Part shown: piece by piece, positions 47,579 to 55,648 of the stretch | How the letters are laid out: the number at the start of each line of letters is the position of its first letter | Numbering within the stretch: position 1 is the stretch's first letter | Position numbers and translations under genes: made by a program | Source: Luteibacter yeojuensis | Lineage (GTDB): Bacteria; Pseudomonadota; Gammaproteobacteria; Xanthomonadales; Rhodanobacteraceae | Length of the DNA stretch: 64,000 nt | Reading direction: 5' to 3' | NCBI RefSeq assembly: GCF_000964085.1 | Contig: NZ_JZRB01000014.1 | Location: forward strand, 124,001 to 188,000 | Notes under the pieces: generated by a model | The model's database searches: none | What the model was told of the DNA's origin: nothing | Seen by the model: the letters and a program-made list of their open reading frames with translations, nothing else

Positions 47579-47723
47579 GCGGCCCGGCGCGAACGGCACG
47601 CCGGCATGCACGTAACGCGCGTTTCGTGGCCCGGCGCCATTGAGCGGCGGGGGCCGCGCGGCCTAGTGTCGCGCCGCGCCCCGGACTTCCCGCGTGGCGC
47701 CCGCATCGCCAGGGAGTACAGCC

Positions 47724-47861
47724 ATGCATCCGATCCTCGCCCTACAGTCACTGGAACCCGAGCTGCAGCATGGGGCCATCACCATTGAAACCGAGACCAC
47801 GCTCAGCACGGCCAGCTACACGGCGTGCATCGAACGGCTCGCCGATCCCGGCGACGCGTAA
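47724..47861 (+). CDS. class III lanthipeptide precursor peptide (LanA-like)
   Basis: A 45-residue peptide not previously recognised by me. Residues 4-11 are ILALQSLE, the class III leader motif (I/L-x-LQ-x-LE) bound by LanKC enzymes. The C-terminal part contains Ser28-Thr-Ala-Ser31-Tyr-Thr-Ala-Cys35, which is exactly Ser-x2-Ser-x3-Cys, the pattern converted to labionin or lanthionine. Thr25, Thr26, Thr29 and Thr33 could also be dehydrated. The tail after Cys35 (IERLADPGDA) is longer than in known members. AGGGAG lies 8 bases before the ATG. The LanKC gene is directly downstream. Confidence 0.8.
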   Translation: MHPILALQSLEPELQHGAITIETETTLSTASYTACIERLADPGDA

Positions 47862-47879
47862 GGAGCGTAGGGAAGCGAA

Positions 47880-47915
47880 GGTGGCCACGCCGGCGTCCGG
47901 GCCGGCGTGGCCACC
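47880..47915 (+). terminator. intercistronic hairpin between precursor and synthetase genes
   Basis: A perfect 15-bp stem (GGTGGCCACGCCGGC and its complement) with a 6-base loop lies 18 bases after the precursor stop and 29 bases before the LanKC start. No T run follows. It may stabilise the precursor mRNA or partly block readthrough, giving more peptide than enzyme, as seen in other lanthipeptide operons. Confidence 0.7.
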
Positions 47916-47944
47916 GGGTGGGCCAATGACGATGGGGCAGGCGC

Positions 47945-50623
47945 ATGGAGCGTTACAGGGAACTATTGCCTTACACGGCGGTGGATCGTGAGTTCTTCGA
48001 GCCGTATGCGCGCCACGTGGTGGTGCGCGACGACTTCGAGGCGGTGGTGCGGCGCCAGCTGCCCCCTGGGTGGACCTTGCAGCGTGCCGGCGTGTGGATG
48101 CACGCGCGGCCCCCCTCGGCACGGCTGCCCGTGCAGGGCTGGAAGATCCACGTCTCGTCCGTCGCCGCCACGGCGCGCATCGTGCTCGCGATCGCCACGG
48201 CGATCCTCGTGGCCAGCGGCACGGCGTTCAAGTTCGCCGCCGACCTGCAGTTGCTGGCGGCGATCAACGGCAAGCGCTGGCCCCGTGGTGGCTCGGGGAA
48301 ATTCATCACCGTATACCCGGAGGACCTGCGCGCTTTCCGTCGCCTGCTCGACGACCTCGCGGCCGCGCTGACGGGCTACGCCGGGCCGCACGTGCTCACC
48401 GATCGCCGCCACCCTGATTGCCCGGTGGTGTCGTACCGCTACGGCGGCATCGCGGGGGAACACCACGTCGACGCCAGTGGGCGTCGCGAATACCTGCTAC
48501 GCCGGCCCGACGGCGGCATGCAGCCCGACGACCGCGCGCCGCGCTACACCGTTCCCGAGTGGCTCACCGATCCGTTGGGCGCGGAAGGCGCGGCGGCCGG
48601 TGATGCGATGCCGCTGCTGGGTGCCGGCCGTTTCCGGCCGCTGAAAGCCCTGGCGTTCTCGGCGGCGGGCGGCGTCTACATCGCCGACGACCTGTTCGAG
48701 GGGCGCCGTGTCGTGATCAAGGAGGCGCGGCCGCATATCGGTGCCGCGGAGCCGGCGACGGCTAGCCTGCGCAAGGAGTTCCGGCTGCTCCGCCGGCTGG
48801 CGCCGCTGGACGTGGCGCCACGCCCCATCGCGCATTTCCGCGAATGGGAGCACAGCTTCCTCGCCGAGGAACTACTCGAAGGCGAGACGCTGCGCGGCTG
48901 GCTGGCGCGGCGCTACCCGTGGCTGCGTGCCGGGGCCACTCGGATGGACGTGGCCCGGTACTTCGACGAGGTGGGTGGCGTCTTCGCCAGCTTCGCCGCG
49001 ACCCTCGCACGCGTGCACGCCGCGGGTGTCTCCATCGGCGACCTTTCGTTCCACAACTGCATCGTCGAGGCGTCGGGCCGCGTCCGGCTGATCGACCTCG
49101 AGACCGCGGTGGAAGATGGCCTGGACAAGGTGGCCGACGCGTGGACCCCGGGCTTCGCACCCAAGGGCGCGCAACGCGGCACCCATGCCGAAGCCATGGC
49201 GGCGGACCGCTATGCGTTCGGCGCGAACCTGTTCGCGGCCTGCCTGCCCGCCAATGCGCTGCAGCCCCTCGATGCCAGCGCCATCCCACGTTTCCTTCGC
49301 CAGTACGTCGATGACCTCGGTTACCCGCAGGCGTACGCGGATACGGTATCGGCACTCATGCACGACCGGCCCGAGCGCCGCCCCGACCCGGTCGCGGCCA
49401 TGGCGGCCTTGCGCGACGCCATCGGCCGCATGCCGCGCGATGGCTGGCCCACGCCGCATCGCGTCGCGCCGCCCGCTGGCGTCGATGGCATGGCAGACCG
49501 GCTGTTCGCCTATATCGACACACAAGCACGCTCACCCAGGAAGGACCGCTTCGTGCCTGCCGGTCCCCAGGTCTTTGAAACGCACCCGCATGGCGTGGCC
49601 CATGGCGCCGCTGGCATCCTTCATGCGTACCTGCGGGCGGGGCGCACCGTGCCGGCGAACCTGCTGGCATGGCTCACCGCGGGCGTGCAAGCGGGCGGTG
49701 GCCGCGGCGCCGGGCTGATGGGTGGTGACGCCGGCATCGCATGGGTATTGCTCGAGGCGGGGGAAACATCGCTGGCCAACGCGTTGCTGGCGGCGGCACC
49801 GCTCGATGGTGCGGTCGCGCAGCACGCGGGCCTGCACGATGGCACGGCGGGGTGGGGCCTGGCACGGCTGAAAGCGTGGCATGCGCTGGGTGCCGCGGCC
49901 GCGCTGGCCGACGCCACGCTCGCCGGGGACAGCTTGCTGGCGTGCGCCGTGCATGTCGACGGTGCGCTGTGCTGGCCCGATGGCGCACGCCAGCCACTGG
50001 GCCTGGCGGCGGGCGCCAGTGGCATCGCGCTTTTCCTCTTGCACCTGCACCTGGCCACCGACGACGAACGCTATCTTGCAGCGGCGCGGGCCGCCCTGGA
50101 CTTCGACCTGGGCCAGGGCATGCCCAACGCGCATGGCACGCTATCGTGGCCGGCCTGGGTGGGCGGCCCCACGTTGCTGCCGTACCTGCGCCAGGGCACG
50201 GCCGGCGTGCTGGCCGTCGCGGCGCGCATGCATGCCTGCACGGGCGACGAGCGCTACCGCGATGCCGTGCTCGCCGCGGATGCCGACCTGTGCCGCAGGC
50301 ATGCCATCAGCCCAGGCCTCTTCGATGGCCTGGCCGGCCTTGGCGAGACCTTGCTCGACCTCGCCACGTTCTTGCCGGGTGATGCGGCACGTTACCGCGA
50401 CGAGGCGATGCGCGTGGCGTGCGGCATCGAACCCTTCCTGCTGCCGCGCGGCGAGGCGCTGGCGATGCCGGGCGCGGAGCTGGCCCGGATCAGTTGCGAT
50501 TTCGCCACGGGCAACGCGGGCGCGGGCGCCTTCCTCGACCGCCTTGCCCACGGGGGGCATGCCTCGTTCATGCTGGACGAAGCGCTGCACGCCGCCGCGC
50601 AGGCGCGTTGCGAGGCGGCATGA
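47945..50623 (+). CDS. class III lanthipeptide synthetase (LanKC: lyase-kinase-cyclase)
   Basis: An 892-residue trifunctional enzyme that phosphorylates Ser/Thr of the precursor, eliminates phosphate and forms the thioether/labionin rings. The N-terminal lyase-like domain is about residues 1-205 (FKFAADLQLL, YPEDLRAF). The Ser/Thr kinase domain is about 225-490: Lys259 in RRVVIKEAR, Glu278, Asp366/Asn371 in SIGDLSFHNCIV and Asp384 in LIDLETA. The LanC-like toroid is about 545-885 with GxxG-type turns (HGVAHGAAG, HDGTAGWG, GLFDGLAGLGE). The Cys/His zinc ligands of class I, II and IV cyclases are not seen, as is normal for class III. It lies directly after the precursor gene. Confidence 0.92.
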   Translation: MERYRELLPYTAVDREFFEPYARHVVVRDDFEAVVRRQLPPGWTLQRAGVWMHARPPSARLPVQGWKIHVSSVAATARIVLAIATAILVASGTAFKFAADLQLLAAINGKRWPRGGSGKFITVYPEDLRAFRRLLDDLAAALTGYAGPHVLTDRRHPDCPVVSYRYGGIAGEHHVDASGRREYLLRRPDGGMQPDDRAPRYTVPEWLTDPLGAEGAAAGDAMPLLGAGRFRPLKALAFSAAGGVYIADDLFEGRRVVIKEARPHIGAAEPATASLRKEFRLLRRLAPLDVAPRPIAHFREWEHSFLAEELLEGETLRGWLARRYPWLRAGATRMDVARYFDEVGGVFASFAATLARVHAAGVSIGDLSFHNCIVEASGRVRLIDLETAVEDGLDKVADAWTPGFAPKGAQRGTHAEAMAADRYAFGANLFAACLPANALQPLDASAIPRFLRQYVDDLGYPQAYADTVSALMHDRPERRPDPVAAMAALRDAIGRMPRDGWPTPHRVAPPAGVDGMADRLFAYIDTQARSPRKDRFVPAGPQVFETHPHGVAHGAAGILHAYLRAGRTVPANLLAWLTAGVQAGGGRGAGLMGGDAGIAWVLLEAGETSLANALLAAAPLDGAVAQHAGLHDGTAGWGLARLKAWHALGAAAALADATLAGDSLLACAVHVDGALCWPDGARQPLGLAAGASGIALFLLHLHLATDDERYLAAARAALDFDLGQGMPNAHGTLSWPAWVGGPTLLPYLRQGTAGVLAVAARMHACTGDERYRDAVLAADADLCRRHAISPGLFDGLAGLGETLLDLATFLPGDAARYRDEAMRVACGIEPFLLPRGEALAMPGAELARISCDFATGNAGAGAFLDRLAHGGHASFMLDEALHAAAQARCEAA

Positions 50624-50627
50624 GGGC

Positions 50628-52922
50628 TCAGAGGCGGAACTTCGCCTCCGCCAGCCACGTACGGGACGGGTAGGGGTAATACACGTAGTAGCGGCGGTTG
50701 GTGAGGTTGTCGACGCCGGCGCTGAGTTCCACGTGGGCATTGACCGCCCACGACAGCTTCGCATCGAACGTAAGGAAGTCGCTCGCGCCGCCAAACGTAT
50801 CGGGGTTGATATCGCTGTGGTCGAGCGTGTTGTACTGGCGGCCCGAGTAGCGGCCCGCCAGTGTCAGCGCCAGCGCGTCGCTGGCGTGCAGCGTGGCCAC
50901 CACGTTCGCCCGCCAGCGGGGGATGCGATAGAACTGCTTGCCTTCCGAGGCCGGGTTGCGATGGTTCCGCACGGTGGTGGCCTGCGTGTAGGCGGCATTG
51001 GCGGAGAGATCGAGCCACGGCACGAACACCCCGGCACCGTCGTAGCTTGCCTCCGCGCCGCGCGTGCGGACGAGGTCGACGTTCTGCACGTTGGTCACAT
51101 TGGGGAACACCGTGGTATCGGTCTGGCTGAACAAGGTATCGCGCGTGTCGCTTCGGAACAGGCTGAAGCGGGCCACGCCATGGGGGCCGTACCATTCCGC
51201 CGAGAGCTCGCGCGAGAGGTCGTTTTCCGGCTTCAGGTTCGGGTCGTTGTTGACCAGGCTGATGCCGTTGAACGTGCCCTGGAAAAGCTCGTTCACGGTG
51301 GGGAAGCGATACGCGCGCGCACCGGAAAGCCTCAGCGTCAGCGCGTCGGTGGCCATGTAGGCGAGCGACAGCTTGGGCGAGGTGTGTGTTTCCTTGCGCT
51401 CGGGGTAACCGGTGACGGCGGTTGCCGTAGCGCGCGTGCCGTTGAAGGCGCGCCACTGTTCGTAGCGCGCGCCGGCGGTAAGCCGCCAGCGCTCGTCGAG
51501 CTGCCACGCATCCTGCAGGTACACGGCCTGTGTCTGCGTGCTGCCCCCGTTCGCCGCGGTGAGCGCGCCCGCGTCGCCGCGCCGCCACTGGGCGAGCGCA
51601 TACGACGCATTGTCGAGGCGGTAGCCGTCGATGTGGTAGCCGAAGCTCACCGTATGCGTGTTGGGGCCGGCGTTGTCGGGCGTGTAGCTGGCACGCAGGT
51701 CGAGCGTGCGCCAGCGGCTGCCGTCACCCGCCGCCAGCATGCCGGGGCCATCGTAGGTCACGGCGCTGGCCGTGCGGTCGCGGTTCTGGTCCATGTCGAA
51801 ATACGAGGCATCGCCGGCGATGTTCCAGCCGGTGTCGCGGTGCGTGCCCAGCGACAGCCCGTAGAGGTAGTTGCGGCTTTGCCGGGTGCCGGGAGCGAAG
51901 TAGTTGGCGGGGAGCGTGTAGCGCCGGCCGTCGATCGTGACCGGGCCCGACCACACCGGGTTGCCCGCGGCATCGCGCAGGAAGGTCTCGGTACGGTGCG
52001 ACATGTCCTGCTTCCAGTAGCCCACGGTGGCGGCGCCGGTGAGGTCGGGCGTGACGTCATACGTGAGGCGGACATGGGCTTCGTCCTGGCTTGTCGCCTC
52101 CTGGCCTTCCGAATTGATGCCGAGCACTTCGCGCGGCAGGCCATTGGCGCCCGTGTCGCCGATGGCACCGGTGACGGGGCGCGCCGTGCCCGGCGTGGCC
52201 GAGCGGTTCTGCACCGCGTAGACCAGCGGCTGCCCGTTCGATTGCAGGTGCGAGACACCGACGAGGAAGGCGAACTTGCCGCTGCGGTCACCGATGGTCG
52301 CGGTCTGCTTGCTGCCACCGTAATCGCGGTCGACGCCGTAGGTGTGCACGTGCTGGGTGAAGGCCTGGACATCGCCGGTGACTTCCAGCGTATCGGGCAT
52401 GCGCGTGGTCATCACCACGGTGGCGCCGATGCTGTTGCCGGGGTACAGGGCCGAGTAGGCGCCGTAGATGACATCGATGCGCGCCAGGTTATCGGGGAAC
52501 GCCATGGACCAGCGCGGTGGGTTCGCCCAGTTGTTGCCCAGCAGGTTGGAAAGCAGCAGGCCGTCGAGGTAGACGAGGCCGCGCGCGCTTTGCTGGTTGC
52601 TGGTGCCGCGCACCGAGAACGTCGCGTTCTCGTCGCCGGCGAAGCGCTTGCGGATGCCGAACGCGGGCAGGTACTTCAGCGCATCCTCGGTGTTCACGAG
52701 GTTGATGCGCCTGAGCTTCGCCGGCGTGATGGTTTCCACGGCGGCGGGCATGTCGGGGTCCACGGGCGTGCCGTGGCTCATGGAGGAAACGCGCACTTCC
52801 TGCAGGTTCACAGGCGGCGGCAGGGCGGGGGTGTCGCTGGCGTGCGCGGTGCACGCGCCGGCGCCGAGGGCGCAGGCGATGGCACGCGCAAGCACGCGTC
52901 CCTCGTTGGCAAGGAAAGGCAT
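50628..52922 (-). CDS. TonB-dependent outer-membrane receptor
   Basis: A 764-residue TonB-dependent transporter. The signal peptide ends near CTAHAS, and a plug domain follows (MPAAVETITPAKLRRINLVNTEDALKYLPAFGI, given here as its separate motifs AVETITP and LKYLPAFGIRKR). The barrel ends in AEAKFRL. It is convergent with the LanKC gene and follows a DUF2946 protein on the same strand. Because DUF2946 often sits with copper receptors, copper or another metal is a better guess than the lanthipeptide, but import of the peptide or a metal complex cannot be excluded. Confidence 0.88.
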   Translation of the reverse strand: MPFLANEGRVLARAIACALGAGACTAHASDTPALPPPVNLQEVRVSSMSHGTPVDPDMPAAVETITPAKLRRINLVNTEDALKYLPAFGIRKRFAGDENATFSVRGTSNQQSARGLVYLDGLLLSNLLGNNWANPPRWSMAFPDNLARIDVIYGAYSALYPGNSIGATVVMTTRMPDTLEVTGDVQAFTQHVHTYGVDRDYGGSKQTATIGDRSGKFAFLVGVSHLQSNGQPLVYAVQNRSATPGTARPVTGAIGDTGANGLPREVLGINSEGQEATSQDEAHVRLTYDVTPDLTGAATVGYWKQDMSHRTETFLRDAAGNPVWSGPVTIDGRRYTLPANYFAPGTRQSRNYLYGLSLGTHRDTGWNIAGDASYFDMDQNRDRTASAVTYDGPGMLAAGDGSRWRTLDLRASYTPDNAGPNTHTVSFGYHIDGYRLDNASYALAQWRRGDAGALTAANGGSTQTQAVYLQDAWQLDERWRLTAGARYEQWRAFNGTRATATAVTGYPERKETHTSPKLSLAYMATDALTLRLSGARAYRFPTVNELFQGTFNGISLVNNDPNLKPENDLSRELSAEWYGPHGVARFSLFRSDTRDTLFSQTDTTVFPNVTNVQNVDLVRTRGAEASYDGAGVFVPWLDLSANAAYTQATTVRNHRNPASEGKQFYRIPRWRANVVATLHASDALALTLAGRYSGRQYNTLDHSDINPDTFGGASDFLTFDAKLSWAVNAHVELSAGVDNLTNRRYYVYYPYPSRTWLAEAKFRL

Positions 52923-52968
52923 GGCGGCAGGGTCCGTGGTCGGTGGCGTACGGCGGGATCGATGGCGA

Positions 52969-53340
52969 TCAGGCGTGCGCGGCGACCGGCGGACCTCGGG
53001 GGCGGGTGTGGAAAAACGCGGGTGGCGCGAAGGCATGTGCCGGGGCCGCGCGGGCACCGCCTTCGATGGCCAGGCGCGGCACCTCGCCCACGTGGACGCC
53101 GCCGGCCATGCCGGGGCTGTGGGTGAAGAGCGTGCAGTACCCGCAGGCGGCGTCGCCGTCGTCGTGGCCGGCGTGGCCGCCGTCGTGGTGGTGGGGCGTG
53201 GCCGCCGGTTCGCACCAGGCGCCCAGGTCGGGGAAGGTGAAGGCGCTGACGCGCGATACCGTGGGGGCGAACGCGGTGAGCCAGACAGCGACGAGCGCCA
53301 TCCATCCCAACCAACGCTGGCTAGCCGCTCCACGACGCAC
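52969..53340 (-). CDS. DUF2946-like His-rich exported protein
   Basis: A 123-residue protein with an N-terminal membrane or signal segment (WMALVAVWLTAFAPTVSRV). A His/Asp-rich part (TPHHHDGGHAGHDDGD) is followed by CGYC, the DUF2946 signature, and an Ala/Pro-rich C-terminus. These residues can bind copper or zinc. It starts with GTG after a GGGGGC ribosome-binding site. It lies directly upstream of the TonB receptor, 46 bases away. Confidence 0.75.
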   Translation of the reverse strand: MRRGAASQRWLGWMALVAVWLTAFAPTVSRVSAFTFPDLGAWCEPAATPHHHDGGHAGHDDGDAACGYCTLFTHSPGMAGGVHVGEVPRLAIEGGARAAPAHAFAPPAFFHTRPRGPPVAAHA

Positions 53341-53412
53341 CTGGCGCCCCCTTCATGGCAAAACCCCGGACCCGGGTCCAGACATAGTGTCACGGACGGC
53401 GATGAAAGGAAT

Positions 53413-53427
53413 GCGACACGGTGTCGC
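53413..53427. promoter_or_regulatory. palindromic operator candidate between DUF2946 and modA
   Basis: GCGACACGGTGTCGC is a perfect 7-bp inverted repeat around one base. It lies in the 157-base divergent region, 73 bases before the DUF2946 start and 71 before modA. It could bind a regulator shared by the two operons. It does not match the ModE consensus I know. Confidence 0.5.
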
Positions 53428-53497
53428 CCCCGCGCGCGCCCGGCCTGGACCAGGGTTGTTATAGTCCGCCGCATGCCACCGCACGAAGGGGACCCCC

Positions 53498-54244
53498 ATG
53501 CGCTTTCGCCCGCTTGTCGCATTGCTGCTCCTGGCCGGCACGGGGGGCGCACAGGCCGCCGACCTCGTGGTTTCCGCCGCCGCCAGCCTTACCGATGCCT
53601 TCCAGGCGGTGGGCAAGGCGTACGAGGCGAAGCACCCCGGCACCCATGTCGTGCTGAATTTCGCCGCGTCGGATGTCCTGCTGCGCCAGATCGCCAGCGG
53701 CGCGCCGGCCGACGTCTTCGCCTCCGCCGATGAAACCGCGATGGACAAGGCCGTGGCAGCCAAAGCCATCGACCCCGCCACGCGGCAGGATTTCGCGGCC
53801 AACCGCCTCGTGCTCATCGTGCCCCACGACAGCACGGCCGCCATCAACGGCCCGGCCGACCTCAAGGCCGCCACGGTGAAGCGCGTGGCCTACGGCGACC
53901 CGGCATCCGTGCCGGTCGGCCGCTACACCAGGGCCGCGCTGGAGCAGCAAGGCCTGTGGGATGCCGTCGAGGCGAAGGGCGTGCTTGCCCAGAACGTGCG
54001 GCAAAGCCTCGACTACGTGGCCCGCGGCGAAGTGGATGCCGGCTTCGTCTTCGCCACGGATGCCACGATCATGAAGGACAAGGTGCGGGTGGCCGCCACG
54101 GTGCCGACACCGAAGCCGATCACGTACCCCATCGCCGTCGTCGCCGGTTCGAAGCAGCCGAAGGATGCGGCCGCGTTCCAGGCCTTCGTCCAGTCGGCCG
54201 AGGGCCGCGGCATCCTCGCCGGGTTCGGCTTCGAGGCGCCCTGA
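53498..54244 (+). CDS. modA: molybdate ABC transporter, periplasmic binding protein
   Basis: A 248-residue solute-binding protein for molybdate or tungstate. The signal peptide is VALLLLAGTGGAQAA. Motifs DLVVSAAASLTDAF, NFAASDVLLRQIASGAPADVFASAD and YVARGEVDAGFVFATDA are typical of ModA. It is the first gene of modABC and delivers molybdate to the permease. Confidence 0.95.
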   Translation: MRFRPLVALLLLAGTGGAQAADLVVSAAASLTDAFQAVGKAYEAKHPGTHVVLNFAASDVLLRQIASGAPADVFASADETAMDKAVAAKAIDPATRQDFAANRLVLIVPHDSTAAINGPADLKAATVKRVAYGDPASVPVGRYTRAALEQQGLWDAVEAKGVLAQNVRQSLDYVARGEVDAGFVFATDATIMKDKVRVAATVPTPKPITYPIAVVAGSKQPKDAAAFQAFVQSAEGRGILAGFGFEAP

Positions 54245-54251
54245 GCCACGC

Positions 54252-54926
54252 GTGGCGTCGCTCTGGGTTCCGCTGGCGTTGACCCTTAAGGTCGCCCTGT
54301 GGGCGACCGCCATCAACCTCGTGCTCGGCGTGGCGGTGGCGTTCGCGCTGTCACGCTGGCGCTCGCATGCGCGCGAGGTGGTGGATTCCATCCTCACGTT
54401 GCCGCTGGTGCTGCCGCCGACCGTGCTGGGTTACTACCTCCTGGTAGTGCTCGGGCGTCGCGGCGTGCTGGGCGGGTGGCTTGATCGCCTCGGCATCGAA
54501 CTCGTGTTCACGTGGCAAGGTGCCGTCATCGCGTCCACGCTCGTGGCGTTTCCCCTGGTGCAGAAGGCCGCGCGCGCCGCGTTCGAGGCCGTTGACCCAC
54601 AGCTCGAGGGCGCCGCGCGCGTGCTGGGCCTGCGCGAAGCGGCGGTGTTCTTCCGCGTCTCGTTGCCGCTGGCCGCGCGCGGCATCACCGCGGGCGCCTT
54701 GCTTGCCTTCGCCCGTGCCATGGGTGAGTTCGGCGCCACGCTGATGATCGCGGGCAACCTCCCCGGCCGCACCCAGACCCTTTCCGTCGCCATTTACGCG
54801 GCCGTGCAGGCGGGCGACGACCATGCGGCCACGGTGATGGTCCTCGTGGTGTCGGCCACCTGTGTCGCCGCGCTTTTGCTGGCGGGCTGGCTGGCGCCGG
54901 ACCACACGCGGCGGAGCCGGCCGTGA
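54252..54926 (+). CDS. modB: molybdate ABC transporter permease
   Basis: A 224-residue inner-membrane permease. GTG at 54252 starts 7 bases after modA; an upstream in-frame start would run through modA in another frame. It has several TM helices and the EAA loop (EGAARVLGLREAAVFFRVSLPLAARG). ILTLPLVLPPTVLGYYLLV is the ModB hallmark. Its stop overlaps modC (GTGA). Confidence 0.93.
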   Translation: MASLWVPLALTLKVALWATAINLVLGVAVAFALSRWRSHAREVVDSILTLPLVLPPTVLGYYLLVVLGRRGVLGGWLDRLGIELVFTWQGAVIASTLVAFPLVQKAARAAFEAVDPQLEGAARVLGLREAAVFFRVSLPLAARGITAGALLAFARAMGEFGATLMIAGNLPGRTQTLSVAIYAAVQAGDDHAATVMVLVVSATCVAALLLAGWLAPDHTRRSRP

Positions 54927-55588
54927 GCATCGATGTCGCCATCCGCCAGTCGCTGCGCGACGACGCGCGGCGTTTCGAGCTTGATATCGCGTTCGAAACG
55001 GCAGCGCGCCGCGTCGTCGTGTTCGGGCCGTCCGGCGCGGGCAAGAGCCTCACGCTGCGTGCCATGGCAGGCCTTGGCCGGCCGGACGCGGGCCATGTGC
55101 GCGTGGACGGGCACGTGCTTTACGACGCGGCGGCGCACATCGACGTGCCCGCCCGCGACCGTGGCGTGGCGTACGTGTTCCAGGATTACGCGCTGTTCCC
55201 GCACCTCACCGTCGCGCAGAACATTGGCTTCGCGCTGCGTGGTGGCTGGCTGAACCCCCGCCGCCGCGAACGCGACCCGCGCGTGGTGCAGATGCTGGCA
55301 CTGTTTGAACTCGCTGGCGTCGCGGATAGCCACCCTTCGCGCATCTCCGGGGGCCAGCGCCAGCGCGTGGCGCTGGCGCGCGCCCTCGTGGCCGAACCAC
55401 GCCTGCTGCTGCTGGACGAACCGTTCGCGGCCCTGGACCCCGCGTTGCGTGGGCGCATGCGCATGGAGCTGCTGGCCCTGCAGCAACGGCTCGACCTGCA
55501 GCTACTGGTCATCACCCACGACGCCGCCGACGTCGAGGCACTGCAGGGCCACACCGTCGAGATCCGCGACGGCCGCGTCGTGCGCTGA
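54923..55588 (+). CDS. modC: molybdate ABC transporter ATP-binding protein, short form without TOBE/Mop domain
   Basis: A 221-residue ATPase with Walker A GPSGAGKS, Q-loop YVFQDYALFPHLT, signature ISGGQRQR, Walker B LLLLDEPFAALD and H-loop ITHD. Usual ModC proteins are about 350 residues with a C-terminal Mop/TOBE domain that senses molybdate; here the protein ends right after the ATPase core. Activity is likely, but the molybdate-sensing feedback would be absent. Confidence 0.92.
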   Translation: MSIDVAIRQSLRDDARRFELDIAFETAARRVVVFGPSGAGKSLTLRAMAGLGRPDAGHVRVDGHVLYDAAAHIDVPARDRGVAYVFQDYALFPHLTVAQNIGFALRGGWLNPRRRERDPRVVQMLALFELAGVADSHPSRISGGQRQRVALARALVAEPRLLLLDEPFAALDPALRGRMRMELLALQQRLDLQLLVITHDAADVEALQGHTVEIRDGRVVR

Positions 55589-55648
55589 GCGCCCCGCACG
55601 GGGGCGGTCGGCTATCATCGGCAACTCCGACCCCACGGCCCCCTGACG

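Noticed and set aside
47600..47680. Possible sigma-54 promoter before the precursor (TGGCCCGGCGCCATTGAGC region)
   Set aside because: The GG and GC elements are not 10 bases apart, and the -12 TTGC is missing.
47748..48122. 124-codon antisense frame over the precursor and LanKC start
   Set aside because: It is Arg/Ala/Pro-rich with no motif, and the hairpin and precursor on the plus strand explain the region better.
49881..53126. 1081-codon open frame across LanKC end and the TonB receptor
   Set aside because: It overlaps two clear genes on both strands, and its composition is Arg/Ala/Cys-rich without motifs.
53341..53497. Molybdenum-cofactor riboswitch before modA
   Set aside because: The region is short and shared with a divergent promoter; only one simple palindrome is seen, and not the complex Moco fold.
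54165..54251. Longer start for modB inside modA
   Set aside because: It would overlap modA by 80 bases with an Arg/Ser-rich head; GTG at 54252 begins right at the first TM helix.
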